This document shows positions 16,658-25,337 of a stretch of DNA of 64,000 bases, in pieces. The notes under the pieces were generated by a model, which had not been told where the DNA came from, did no database searches, and worked only from the letters and a program-made list of their open reading frames with translations. A program made the translations under genes and the position numbers. Position 1 is the stretch's first letter. Every line of letters begins with the position of its first letter. Origin of the DNA: Phenylobacterium sp. (GTDB lineage Bacteria; Pseudomonadota; Alphaproteobacteria; Caulobacterales; Caulobacteraceae). The stretch is from contig NZ_PNLB01000004.1 of the NCBI RefSeq assembly GCF_013822795.1, positions 62,001-126,000 of the forward strand, given 5' to 3'.

Positions 16658-17565
16658 TCCTCGTCCCGCGGCAGAGGGTTTTCGACCACGCCGAGGGCGT
16701 CGGCCAGGCGCATCTTGGCTGAGCCGGGCTTCAGCGGTTTCTGCTGGCTGGGGTCGGGCGCCCAGCCGGTCAGGGTGAGGATCTCGAAGGTCGCGGGCAC
16801 GCGGCCGTCGGGCTCGGCGAAGCGTTCGACATAGATCTCGAAGGCGCGGGCCAGGACCTGACGGGTCAGCGGCTTGGGATGGCGCTCGGCCAGCACGCTG
16901 GTCTCACCCATGGCGCGCAAGTCGGCGAGCAGCTTGAGCGGGTGGGCATAGCGGACCGTCAGGCGGTCGACGTCGGCCACCGGCAGGGCGAAGCCCGAGC
17001 GCTGCAGCAGGCCGGCGGCGTCGTACGGATCGGCGAAGGGCGAGACGCGGGGGCCGGCGCCGCCGGTCAGCTCGGCCTCGGCGGCCAGCAGTGACTGGCG
17101 CAGTTCGGTCAGGGTGGCGCCGCCCAGCAGCGAGCCGATGAACAGGCCGTCGGGCTTCAGCGCGCGGCGGATCTGGATCAGGGCCCCGACCACGTCGTTG
17201 GTCCAGTGCAGGGCCAGGGTGGAGACCACCAGGTCGAGGCTGCCCGGGGCGAAGGGCAGGCGCTCTTCGTCGGCGATCAGGCGCAGGCCCTGGCGGCCGG
17301 CCAACATGCGCGGGGAGAGGTCGGTCTCGACCAGCAGGCCGACCCGCTCGGCGGCGTCGCTCTGGGAGAGGAACCGGGCGAAGTGACCGTTGCGCGCGCC
17401 CAGATCGACGGCGCGCGGGAAGTCGCGCATGATCGCCTCGAGACGCACGACGGCGTCCTCGGCGGCGCGGGCCTTCAGGAAGTCGGCGGCGGCGTAGCCG
17501 GGGGCGGCGCGGTCCAGGCGGGCGCGGAGCAGATCGCGGTCGAAGAGACGGGGCGGGGCTGACAT
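16654..17565 (-). CDS. NDUFAF5-like SAM-dependent methyltransferase
   Basis: A 303-residue methyltransferase. The class I core is seen as AVDLGARNGHFARFLSQSD (motif I), LDLVVSTLALHWTNDVVGAL (motif II/III, the LHW triad is typical) and RALKPDGLFIGSLLGG. The arrangement matches the bacterial relatives of the mitochondrial complex I assembly factor NDUFAF5, which modifies a core complex I subunit by arginine hydroxylation in humans. In alphaproteobacteria the role is inferred. The start codon lies at 17563-17565, sharing the bases CATG with the divergent comF start. The two genes therefore must have promoters inside one another. Confidence 0.82.
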   Translation of the reverse strand: MSAPPRLFDRDLLRARLDRAAPGYAAADFLKARAAEDAVVRLEAIMRDFPRAVDLGARNGHFARFLSQSDAAERVGLLVETDLSPRMLAGRQGLRLIADEERLPFAPGSLDLVVSTLALHWTNDVVGALIQIRRALKPDGLFIGSLLGGATLTELRQSLLAAEAELTGGAGPRVSPFADPYDAAGLLQRSGFALPVADVDRLTVRYAHPLKLLADLRAMGETSVLAERHPKPLTRQVLARAFEIYVERFAEPDGRVPATFEILTLTGWAPDPSQQKPLKPGSAKMRLADALGVVENPLPRDED

Positions 17566-18346
17566 GGGCTTTCTAGATGGCGATGCGGACGTCCGGTGGA
17601 AACCCGGGTCGCGCGCGAAGGCCGCGGTTCGTACCGCGCTGGATCTGCTTTTCCCACCCCAAACGCTCGACGGCGCGGCGGCGATGAGCGGCGGTCTGAG
17701 CGCGCAGGCCTGGAGCGCGATCCCGTTTATCGACGGACCGCTGTGCGACGGCTGCGGCTTGCCGTTCGAGTACGACCTGGGGCCCGGCGTGCGTTGCGCA
17801 GACTGCTCGGCGCGGCCGCGGGCGTTCGCGCGGGCCCGGGCCGCCTGCCTCTATGACGAAAATTCGCGCGGGCCGATCCTGCAGCTCAAGCACGCCGACC
17901 GCACCGACTTGGCCCCGCTGCTGGCCCGCTGGATCAGCCGCTCGGCGCGAGAGCTGCTGGACGAGGCCGACGTGCTGGTTCCGGTCCCGCTGCACCGCTC
18001 GCGGCTGCTTGGACGCCGCTTCAATCAGGCCGCCGAGATCGCCCGGCCGCTGGGCCGGCTGTCGGGGGTGAGCTACCTGCCTGACGCGCTGATCCGGGTG
18101 CGGGCCACGGCGACCCAGGGCGGCAAGACGGGGAGCGGCCGTCGCCGCAACGTGGCCGCGGCGTTCGCCGTGCCGCCGGCCAAGGCCAGGCTGGTGGCCG
18201 GCAAGACGGTGCTGCTGATCGATGACGTCATGACCACCGGCGCCACTTTGGAAGGCTGCGCGCGGGCCTTGCTGGCCGCGGGGGCGCTGCGCGTGAATGC
18301 CGCAGTGGTCGCGAGGGTTAAAGAAGCCGCAAGTCGGGCCATATAG
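17564..18346 (+). CDS. comF: ComF-family phosphoribosyltransferase
   Basis: A 260-residue protein with an N-terminal double zinc ribbon (CDGCG near 60 and CADCS near 78) and a C-terminal PRTase domain with the signature VLLIDDVMTTGATL. ComF proteins are needed for DNA uptake in competent bacteria and may help DNA handling more generally. Here the gene starts a co-directional run of comF, grxC, a nitrilase and DUF1178, seen in many alphaproteobacteria. The first ATG shares the bases CATG with the methyltransferase start on the other strand. No better start exists before the zinc ribbon. Confidence 0.88.
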   Translation: MGFLDGDADVRWKPGSRAKAAVRTALDLLFPPQTLDGAAAMSGGLSAQAWSAIPFIDGPLCDGCGLPFEYDLGPGVRCADCSARPRAFARARAACLYDENSRGPILQLKHADRTDLAPLLARWISRSARELLDEADVLVPVPLHRSRLLGRRFNQAAEIARPLGRLSGVSYLPDALIRVRATATQGGKTGSGRRRNVAAAFAVPPAKARLVAGKTVLLIDDVMTTGATLEGCARALLAAGALRVNAAVVARVKEAASRAI

Positions 18347-18379
18347 ACCCGAGCCCATCCAACCCGTATCAGTCGAGCC

Positions 18380-18637
18380 ATGGCCGAAGTCACCATCTAT
18401 ACGAAACCCTACTGCCCCTACTGCATCCGCGCGGTGTCGCTGCTGGAGAAGAAGGGCGTGGCGTTCCAGGAAATCGAGGCGTCGGGCGACCCCGAGAAGC
18501 GCCAGGAGATGGTCCAGCGCGCCAACGGCCGGGCCACCTTCCCGCAGATCTTCATCGGCGAGCAGCACATCGGCGGCTGCGACGACATGATGGCGCTGGA
18601 ATACGACGGCAAGCTGGACGCCCTGCTGGCCGCCTGA
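18380..18637 (+). CDS. grxC: Glutaredoxin 3
   Basis: An 85-residue dithiol glutaredoxin. The active-site CPYC (Cys12 and Cys15) is in TKPYCPYCIRA, and the cis-proline region TFPQIFIGEQHIGGCDD binds glutathione. It reduces protein disulfides and glutathione mixed disulfides using GSH. Length and motifs fit grxC. It follows comF by 33 nt and precedes the nitrilase by 40 nt in one direction, so it is likely part of the same transcript. Confidence 0.96.
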   Translation: MAEVTIYTKPYCPYCIRAVSLLEKKGVAFQEIEASGDPEKRQEMVQRANGRATFPQIFIGEQHIGGCDDMMALEYDGKLDALLAA

Positions 18638-18677
18638 GGCTTGAGCGCGGGCCGGCTCTGACCTATCGGAGTTGGCC

Positions 18678-19511
18678 ATGAGCGTACGCGTCGGCCTGAT
18701 CCAGACGAGAACCCCGGCGAGCCAATCGGCCGCCCTGGCCCATGTCGCGCCGCTGGTGCGGCAGGCGGCGGCGGAAGGCGCGAGCTTCATCGCCACGCCC
18801 GAGGGGACCAACATCCTGCAGAAGGACAAGGCCGCGCTGCTGCCGCAGCTGACCTTGCTGGAGGACGACCCCGTCGTGCAGGGCCTGCAGGCGCTGGCGG
18901 CGGAGCTCTCGGTCACCCTCCTGATCGGCTCGGCGCTGGTGAAGCGAACCGACGGCAAGGCCGCCAACCGCGCGGCGCTGATCACGCCGCAGGGCCAGAT
19001 CGCCGCGACCTACGACAAGCTGCACATGTTCGACGTGGACCTGCCAACCGGCGAGACTGCGCGCGAGAGCGAGACCTACGAGCCCGGCGCGCAGGCTGTA
19101 GCCGCGCGGGCCGGTGACCTGAAGCTTGGCCTGACCATCTGCTATGACGTGCGCTTCCCGGCGCTCTACCGCGCCCTGGCTCTGGCCGGGGCCGAGGTGA
19201 TCGTCACGCCCGCCGCGTTCACGCGGCCGACCGGCGAGGCGCACTGGGAGACGCTGCTGCGCGCCCGGGCGATCGAGACCGGCAGCTTCGTGCTGGCGCC
19301 GGCGCAGGGCGGCTTCCACGAAGACGGCCGCGGCACCTGGGGGCGGACGCTGGCGATCGGCCCCTGGGGCGAGGTGTTGGGCAGGCTGGATCACGACGAG
19401 CCGGGGGTGCTGATCGCCGACTTGGACCTGGCCGCCGTCGCCAAGGCGCGGGCGGCGATCCCGGCCCTGCCCAATGCGCGAAGCTTTGCAGCGCCTATAT
19501 CTATCGCATGA
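18678..19511 (+). CDS. Carbon-nitrogen hydrolase, Nit1-type (deaminated glutathione amidase)
   Basis: A 277-residue nitrilase-superfamily amidase. The catalytic triad is visible: Glu42 in TPEGTN, Lys114 in YDKLHMFDVD and Cys155 in LTICYDVRFPALYR. This pattern fits the Nit1/Nit2 branch that hydrolyses deaminated glutathione or omega-amides as metabolite repair. The start was set at the ATG at 18678 rather than an upstream TTG because it directly begins SVRVGLIQTRT. Its neighbour grxC also concerns glutathione, which supports the repair role. The stop overlaps the DUF1178 start by 4 nt. Confidence 0.92.
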   Translation: MSVRVGLIQTRTPASQSAALAHVAPLVRQAAAEGASFIATPEGTNILQKDKAALLPQLTLLEDDPVVQGLQALAAELSVTLLIGSALVKRTDGKAANRAALITPQGQIAATYDKLHMFDVDLPTGETARESETYEPGAQAVAARAGDLKLGLTICYDVRFPALYRALALAGAEVIVTPAAFTRPTGEAHWETLLRARAIETGSFVLAPAQGGFHEDGRGTWGRTLAIGPWGEVLGRLDHDEPGVLIADLDLAAVAKARAAIPALPNARSFAAPISIA

Positions 19512-19939
19512 TCCGCTACGCGCTCATTTGCGAGAACGCCCACGAGTTCGAGGGCTGGTTCGGCTCGTCAGGCGACTTCGACGACCAGGCCGGCCGCGGG
19601 CTGGTTTCCTGCCCGGTCTGCGACAGCAAGGCCGTCGAGAAGCAGATCATGGCCCCGTCGGTGGCGGGCACCAAGAAGAGCGCTGCGGCCGACCTGCCGC
19701 CGCAGGTGCGCTCGATGGTGATGGAGGCGATGGGCAAGGTCCGCGCCCACGTCGAGGAGAATTTCGACTATGTCGGCGACGCTTTCGCCGGCGAGGCCCG
19801 CGCCATCCACGAGGGCCGCTCGGACGACCGCGGCATCTATGGCGAGGCCAGCCCCTCCGAGATCAAGGCGCTGAAGGACGACGGGATCCAGATCGCGCCG
19901 TTGCCGCCGGCGCCGCCGAAGAAGTCGGACGTGAACTAA
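19508..19939 (+). CDS. DUF1178 family protein
   Basis: A 143-residue protein starting with the DUF1178 signature MIRYALICENAHEFEGWF, which has a zinc-ribbon-like part (CENAHEFEGW and CPVCDSKAVEKQI). The middle is helical and the C-terminus Pro/Lys-rich (APLPPAPPKKSDVN-like tail). Function is not known. In many alphaproteobacteria it follows the nitrilase in the same operon, as here, with the ATGA overlap indicating translational coupling. Confidence 0.9.
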   Translation: MIRYALICENAHEFEGWFGSSGDFDDQAGRGLVSCPVCDSKAVEKQIMAPSVAGTKKSAAADLPPQVRSMVMEAMGKVRAHVEENFDYVGDAFAGEARAIHEGRSDDRGIYGEASPSEIKALKDDGIQIAPLPPAPPKKSDVN

Positions 19940-20036
19940 AACTCCGCCGCGGTGAGCGGTTGTCGTGAAGGCGGCTCCGCCATTGCGGTGGCGCTTTGCG
20001 CCCCATAGGCTCCCGGCCAGTTCATGGGGAGCGTCA

Positions 20037-21446
20037 ATGATCCGTACTTTCACCGCCGCCGCCTTGGCGGCCGCCGCCGTCGCCTCGCCTGCGATGGCGC
20101 AGAGCCCGCGCGCTGACCAGCTTGCCTTCCGCGACCTCTACAAAGAGCTGATCGAGATCAACACCACCCTGTCGGTGGGCAGTTGCACGGCGGCGTCCGA
20201 GGCCATGGCCGCGCGGCTGAAGAGCGCCGGGTTCGCCGACGAGGACCTGAAGATCATCGTCTCGCCCGACCGCCCCAAGGACGGCAACCTGGTGGCGACG
20301 CTGAAAGGGACCGACGCCAAGGCCAAGCCGATCCTGCTGCTGGCGCATATCGACGTGGTCGAGGCCAATCGCGCCGACTGGGAGCGCGACCCGTTCAAGC
20401 TGGTCGAGGAGAACGGCTTCTTCTACGCCCGCGGCGCGGCCGACGACAAAGCCCAGGCCGCGGTCTGGGTCGACACCCTGGCGCGCTACAAGACCGAAGG
20501 CTTCAAGCCGAGGCGGACGATCCGCATGGCGCTGACCTGCGGCGAGGAGACGCCCGACACCTTCAACGGCGTCCAGTACCTGATCAAGAACCACCGCGAG
20601 CTGATGGACGCCGCCTTCGTGCTGAACGAGGGCGCCGGCGGGCGGCTGGATTCTCAGGGCCAGCGCGTCTCGTTGGGCATCCAGGCCGGCGAGAAGGTCT
20701 ATCAGGACTACACCCTGGAAGTGACCAATCCGGGCGGCCACTCCTCGGCGCCGGTGCGCGACAACGCCATCTATCACCTGTCGCAGGGGCTGGCGCGGCT
20801 GGGCGAGTACGACTTCCCGGTGAAGCTGAACGACGCGGTGCGCGGCAACTTCATCCAGATGGCCAAGATCGAGGGCGGGCCGATGGGCGAGGCGATGGCC
20901 GCCGTCGCCAAGGACCCGTCCAACGCCGCGGCGGTGGCGGCTGTCGCCCGCGATCCGGGCCGCAACTCGATGATGCGGACCACCTGCGTGGCGACCATGG
21001 TCAACGCCGGCCATGCGCCCAACGCCCTGCCGCAGCGGGCGCGGGCCAACGTCAATTGCCGGATCCTGCCGGGCGAGGGCGTCGAGGCCACCCGCGAGGC
21101 GCTGGTCAAGGTGCTGGCCGATCCGGCGATCAAGGTGACCACGGTCGGCGAGCCGAGCCCGGTCACCCCGCCGCCGGTGTTGAACAAGCAGATCATGGGC
21201 CCGGTCGAGACCGTCTCGGCCAAGCTGTGGCCGGGCGTGCCGGTGGTTCCGGTGATGGCGACCGGCGCCACAGACGGTCGCTTCCTGAATGCGGTGGGGG
21301 TGCCGACCTATGGCCTGACCGGGATGTTCAGCGAGCCGACCGGCAACGGCGCCCACGGGCTGAACGAGAAGATGCGCGTGCGCTCGCTCTATGAGGGCCG
21401 CGACTTCCTCTACGAGGTGGTCAAGCTCTACGCGAACCAGAAGTAG
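20037..21446 (+). CDS. Exported M20 family metallopeptidase
   Basis: A 469-residue protein with a signal peptide (MIRTFTAAALAAAAVASPAMAQ). The dinuclear zinc site of M20/M28 peptidases is seen: His and Asp in LLAHIDVVEAN, Asp in GAADDKAQA, the catalytic Glu pair in CGEETPDTFNG, and a downstream His in GNGAHGLNEKM. It is likely a periplasmic carboxypeptidase or dipeptidase. A good GGGGAG ribosome binding site sits 8 nt before the ATG. A repeat copy separates it from the convergent FadL gene, and it is not close to another gene on its own strand. Confidence 0.92.
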   Translation: MIRTFTAAALAAAAVASPAMAQSPRADQLAFRDLYKELIEINTTLSVGSCTAASEAMAARLKSAGFADEDLKIIVSPDRPKDGNLVATLKGTDAKAKPILLLAHIDVVEANRADWERDPFKLVEENGFFYARGAADDKAQAAVWVDTLARYKTEGFKPRRTIRMALTCGEETPDTFNGVQYLIKNHRELMDAAFVLNEGAGGRLDSQGQRVSLGIQAGEKVYQDYTLEVTNPGGHSSAPVRDNAIYHLSQGLARLGEYDFPVKLNDAVRGNFIQMAKIEGGPMGEAMAAVAKDPSNAAAVAAVARDPGRNSMMRTTCVATMVNAGHAPNALPQRARANVNCRILPGEGVEATREALVKVLADPAIKVTTVGEPSPVTPPPVLNKQIMGPVETVSAKLWPGVPVVPVMATGATDGRFLNAVGVPTYGLTGMFSEPTGNGAHGLNEKMRVRSLYEGRDFLYEVVKLYANQK

Positions 21447-21450
21447 CCTT

Positions 21451-21578
21451 AGATCCTCCCCTCTTGGGGGAGGTGGATCGGCGCGGAGCGCCGAGACGGA
21501 GGGGGACTGCTCTCAAACTGAAGAGTCAAAGTCCCCCTCAGTCAGCCATCGGCTGACAGCTCCCCCAGAGGGGGAGCA
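21451..21578. repeat. Dispersed GC-rich intergenic repeat, copy 2 (inverted)
   Basis: Reverse-complemented, this block reads: GCTCCCCC..GGGGGAGC, then GTCAGCC-GAT-GGCTGAC, then TGAGGGGGACT, a variable spacer, AGTCCCCCTCCGTC and CACCTCCCCC..GGGGAGGA. The order and the exact motifs match the copy at 8907-9018 in the other orientation, while the hairpin loops and spacer differ. It lies between two convergent genes, the M20 peptidase and fadL, as copy 1 does. Confidence 0.8.
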
Positions 21579-21581
21579 TTT

Positions 21582-22868
21582 TTAGAACGTCTTCCTCAGG
21601 CCCAGCGACAACACGTAGCCGGCGCCCTCGACCTCACCGCGCAGGCGCGTGGTCGTGGCCGCGGGGGTGCCGCCGTAGAACACCGTGTCGTGGTGGACGT
21701 CGGAGTTGGCGAAGTCGATGTAGGCGAAGGCCGCGTCGACCTTCAGGCCCGACATGACGTCGGCCGTCGCGCCGACACCGTAGAGCCAGCGATCGCCGTC
21801 GGGCACCCGGGCGGTGCGGTCGGCGTCGGGGGTCGGGGTCGGGTCGTACTGCACGCCGGCGCGCAGGGTCAGCTTGTCGTTGACCGCATAGTCGAGGCCG
21901 ACGCCGCCGGACGTGACGTCTTCGTAGCCTTGGAACAGGTTCTCGCCGCCACCGGGGAACGTCACGTCGATAGATTCAAATTCGCCCCAGCCGATGCGCT
22001 GGACCTGGGCGTTGAGCGCGAGCTTGTCGGTCGCTTGCCAGCGGGCGCCGAGGGTGGCGATCCAGGGCGTGGTGAAAGCGGCCGAGCCGCCGACCTCGCG
22101 ATTGACCGGCGCGAGAGGCCCGACCAGGCCGCCGACCAGCACATTGCCGTCGAGGTCATGCTCGACCTTCGAGCGGTAGCTGGCGCCGACCGTCACCGGC
22201 CCGAAATAGGCCTGGGCGCCGAGCGTCCAGCCGAAGTCCCAGCCGTCGCCGCTGAGCTGGGAGATGCCGTCGGGAAGCAGCGGCGAGAGGTTCGGATAGG
22301 CGGTCTGCAGCTTGGCGTCGGCGTATTGGGCGTTCACACCGGCCCCGATGTCGAGCCACTCGGTGACCTTCATCGCGCCGGTCAGCTGGATGTCGGCGGT
22401 GGTCAGCCGCGAGGTCAGCGCATCGTACCGGGCCCAGGACGTCTTGCGGTACTCGGTGGTGAAGTTGAAGGGCGCGGCGACCGACAGGCCCAGCGCGAAG
22501 CGGTCGCCGATCGGGGTGGCGATGGCGAAGTTGGGGGCGACGCCGTCCTGGATCGGACTGAAGGCGCGCGGCTCGCCCTGGATCGGAATGGTCAGGCCGT
22601 TCGGATAGGTGATGGTCGAGCCTTCGTTCTTCACGGTCGCGTCAACGAACACCGCGTGCATCCCGACATAGGCCTCGCGGCCGGAGCGGGCGATGGCGGC
22701 CGGGTTCCACCAGAGCGAGGAGACGCCCTGGTCGGCGACCTCGCCGGAATAGGCGCGGCCGGTCCCCTTCACCGACTGTTCCTGCAGGTAATAGCCGGCC
22801 GCATGGGCCTGGGTGGACAGGAGGGCGGTTACGGCCGTGGTCGCCGCCAGGAGGGTCAGCCGGGTCAT
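21582..22868 (-). CDS. FadL/OmpP1/TodX-family outer membrane porin
   Basis: A 428-residue protein with a signal peptide (MTRLTLLAATTAVTALLSTQAHA). The N-terminal hatch segment YYLQEQSVKGTGRAYSGEVA and SSLWWNPAAIAR is typical of the FadL family, which passes long-chain fatty acids and other hydrophobic molecules through the outer membrane. The rest alternates beta strands and ends with a terminal aromatic (GLRKTF), the usual Bam recognition end. It is divergent from the arylsulfatase gene, and a 16-bp perfect palindrome (22893-22908) lies in the shared upstream region. Confidence 0.93.
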   Translation of the reverse strand: MTRLTLLAATTAVTALLSTQAHAAGYYLQEQSVKGTGRAYSGEVADQGVSSLWWNPAAIARSGREAYVGMHAVFVDATVKNEGSTITYPNGLTIPIQGEPRAFSPIQDGVAPNFAIATPIGDRFALGLSVAAPFNFTTEYRKTSWARYDALTSRLTTADIQLTGAMKVTEWLDIGAGVNAQYADAKLQTAYPNLSPLLPDGISQLSGDGWDFGWTLGAQAYFGPVTVGASYRSKVEHDLDGNVLVGGLVGPLAPVNREVGGSAAFTTPWIATLGARWQATDKLALNAQVQRIGWGEFESIDVTFPGGGENLFQGYEDVTSGGVGLDYAVNDKLTLRAGVQYDPTPTPDADRTARVPDGDRWLYGVGATADVMSGLKVDAAFAYIDFANSDVHHDTVFYGGTPAATTTRLRGEVEGAGYVLSLGLRKTF

Positions 22869-22892
22869 GGGAGGTGCTCGTCTTCCGGGGAG

Positions 22893-22908
22893 GATCCGCG
22901 CGCGGATC
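22893..22908. repeat. 16-bp perfect palindrome upstream of fadL
   Basis: GATCCGCG followed directly by CGCGGATC (22893-22908) is a perfect 16-bp palindrome in the 150 nt between the fadL and arylsulfatase starts, about 25 nt upstream of fadL. It could be an operator or simply a GC-rich hairpin. Confidence 0.5.
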
Positions 22909-23020
22909 GGTTGCCCCCCAAACCCGGTCAGCCCGTCGCCGGTTGCAGAACGACGATCAACCGCTTGCCAAACCGTGGCCCAGGAGCCACAACTAAATGA
23001 ATTGGCATGGAGTCTGTCAT

Positions 23021-25261
23021 ATGTCTGGATCGCGCGACGCGGCGAAGGTTGGCCGCACCCTGGCGGACTCGGTCCCCTATTGGCCGCCCAAGGTGAAGCC
23101 GCCGGCCGGCTCGCCGAACATCCTGGTGGTGTTGTTCGACGATGTCGGCTTCTCGGACTTCGGGTGCTACGGCTCGCCGATCAAGACCCCGACGATCGAC
23201 AAGCTGGCGGCCGAGGGGCTGCGCTACACCGGCTTCCACACCACGGCCATGTGCTCGACCACGCGGGCGGCGCTGCTGACCGGGCGCAACCACCACTCGG
23301 TGGGCATGGGCTGCCTGGCCAACTTCGATTCCGGTTTCCCCGGCTATCGCGGCAAGATCGCCAAGGAGGCGGGGACCCTGCCGGAGATCCTGCGCGGTCA
23401 GGGCTACGGGACCTACATGGTCGGCAAGTGGCACGCCACGCCGGTCAACCAGACGGGCGCGGCCGGGCCGTTTGACGGCTGGCCGCTGGGCCGCGGCTTC
23501 AACCGCTTCTACGGCTTCATGGACGCGGAGACCGACCAGTTCTCGCCTGAGTTGGTGCGCGACAACACCCCGGTCGAGGCGCCGGCCGGCTATCGCGACG
23601 GCTATCACCTGACCGAGGACCTGGTGGACGAGAGCATCCGCTTCGTCGCCGATCACATCGCCGACGCCCCCGACCAGCCGTGGCTGCTGTGGCTGGCGCT
23701 GGGCGCCTGCCACGCGCCGCACCAGGCGCCGATGGACATCATCCGCAGCTATGACGCGGTGTTCGAGGATGGCTGGGATGTCGAGCGCGAGCGCCGGCTG
23801 GAACGCCAGAAGGCGATGGGGATCGTGCCGGCCGACACGGCGCTGCCGCCGCGCAACGACGGGGTGCGGCCCTGGGCCGACTATTCGCCCGACGAGCAGA
23901 AGGTGTTCACCCGGCTGCAGAGCGCCTTCGCCGGCATGCTGGACCATGCCGACCGGCACCTGGCCCGGCTGGTCGACTTCCTGGAACAGGCCGGCGTGAA
24001 GGACGACACCCTGATCCTAGTGCTGTCGGACAACGGCGCCAGCCAGGAGGGCGGACCGCTGGGCTTCGTCAACGCCATGGGCCCCTACAACATGAAGTTC
24101 GAGCCGATGCCGGAGAAACTGGCGCGGATCGAAGACATCGGCGGGCCCGACAGCCACTCGAACTTCCCGCAGGGTTGGGCCCAGGCCTCGAACACCCCGC
24201 TGCGCCGCTATAAGCAGAACACGCACGGGGGCGGCATCCGCGATCCGCTGGTGATCAGCTGGAAGAACGGCATCGCCGCGCGCGGCGAGACCCGCGGCCA
24301 GTTCGCCCATGCCTGCGACCTGACCCCGACCCTGTTGGAGCTGCTGGGGATGAGCTCGCCGGACGTCATCGCCGGCGTCGCGCAGATGCCGATGGAGGGC
24401 GAGAGCTTCGCCGCCTCGTTGAGCGACGCGGGCGCCCCGGCCAAGACCTCGCCGCAGTACTTCGAGATGTTTGGCCACCGCGGGCTCTGGAAGGACGGCT
24501 GGAAGGCGGTGGCGTTCCACCCGCCGGGCGCGCCCTTCGACAAGGACGTCTGGGAACTCTACCACCTGGACGCCGACTTCTCGGAGACCAACGACCTGGC
24601 GCAGACTGAGCCCGAGCGGTTGGAGGCGCTGATCGACGAGTGGTGGGCGCAGGCCGAGCGCAGCAACGTCCTGCCGCTGGACGACCGCTTCGGTCCGCGG
24701 TTCGCCGAAAACGCCCTGCGCCACCAGGGCGCGCGCAAGCAGTTCGTGTTCCACAAGGGCATGGGGCACGTGCCCAGCGACTGCGCCCCGGACGTGCGCT
24801 CGCGCTCGTACTTCATCGAGGCGGACGTGACCCTGGGCGAGGGCGACGAGGGGGTGCTGATCGCCCATGGCGACGCCACCAGCGGCTACTCGCTGTTCGT
24901 CCGCGACGGGCGGCTGCACCATACGCTGAACGTCGGCGGGCTGCGCACCACGGTCAGCTCGCAGGCGCCGCTCGAGCCGGGCCGCCGGCGGCTGGGCGTG
25001 CAGTGCGTGCAGGGCGACGGCCGCCGCTTCATCCTCAGCATCGACGGCCAGCCGGCCGGCGAAGTCGCCACCCACCTCGGCTTCATGACCCTGATCTCGT
25101 GGTCGGGCCTGGACATCGGCCGCGACCGCGGCAGCGCGGTCGGCGATTATGCCGAGCCGTTCAAGTTCACCGGCGCCCTGCGCACCGTGACCGTGACCAT
25201 GGACGCCGACCAGGCCCTCGATGGCGAGGCTGTGGGGGCTGCGGAGCTGGCGCGCCAGTAG
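23021..25261 (+). CDS. Arylsulfatase
   Basis: A 746-residue sulfatase of the arylsulfatase A type. The metal site starts with VLFDDVGFSDFGCYG and continues with GKWHATPVNQ; the nucleophile signature is MCSTTRAALLTGRNHHS, in which the cysteine would be oxidised to formylglycine. The residue two after the cysteine is Thr, where the usual motif has Pro or Ala (C-x-P/A-x-R). The last 200 residues form an extra beta-rich domain. The ATG at 23021 has GGAG at a good distance; an ATG at 22997 is also possible. No signal peptide is seen, so the enzyme is either cytoplasmic or has a signal I missed. A separate maturation gene is not in the window. Confidence 0.9.
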   Translation: MSGSRDAAKVGRTLADSVPYWPPKVKPPAGSPNILVVLFDDVGFSDFGCYGSPIKTPTIDKLAAEGLRYTGFHTTAMCSTTRAALLTGRNHHSVGMGCLANFDSGFPGYRGKIAKEAGTLPEILRGQGYGTYMVGKWHATPVNQTGAAGPFDGWPLGRGFNRFYGFMDAETDQFSPELVRDNTPVEAPAGYRDGYHLTEDLVDESIRFVADHIADAPDQPWLLWLALGACHAPHQAPMDIIRSYDAVFEDGWDVERERRLERQKAMGIVPADTALPPRNDGVRPWADYSPDEQKVFTRLQSAFAGMLDHADRHLARLVDFLEQAGVKDDTLILVLSDNGASQEGGPLGFVNAMGPYNMKFEPMPEKLARIEDIGGPDSHSNFPQGWAQASNTPLRRYKQNTHGGGIRDPLVISWKNGIAARGETRGQFAHACDLTPTLLELLGMSSPDVIAGVAQMPMEGESFAASLSDAGAPAKTSPQYFEMFGHRGLWKDGWKAVAFHPPGAPFDKDVWELYHLDADFSETNDLAQTEPERLEALIDEWWAQAERSNVLPLDDRFGPRFAENALRHQGARKQFVFHKGMGHVPSDCAPDVRSRSYFIEADVTLGEGDEGVLIAHGDATSGYSLFVRDGRLHHTLNVGGLRTTVSSQAPLEPGRRRLGVQCVQGDGRRFILSIDGQPAGEVATHLGFMTLISWSGLDIGRDRGSAVGDYAEPFKFTGALRTVTVTMDADQALDGEAVGAAELARQ

Positions 25262-25337
25262 ATTGCGTCACCCAACTGCGGGTTGCGTGCGGGCCCAGCC
25301 TCGGCCAAGGTTTCCTTGATCGGGGAGGACTACCATC

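Noticed and set aside
22997-23020. Arylsulfatase start at ATG 22997
   Set aside because: The ATG at 23021 has a better spaced GGAG and begins the conserved region; the upstream eight residues are not conserved in type. It remains possible.
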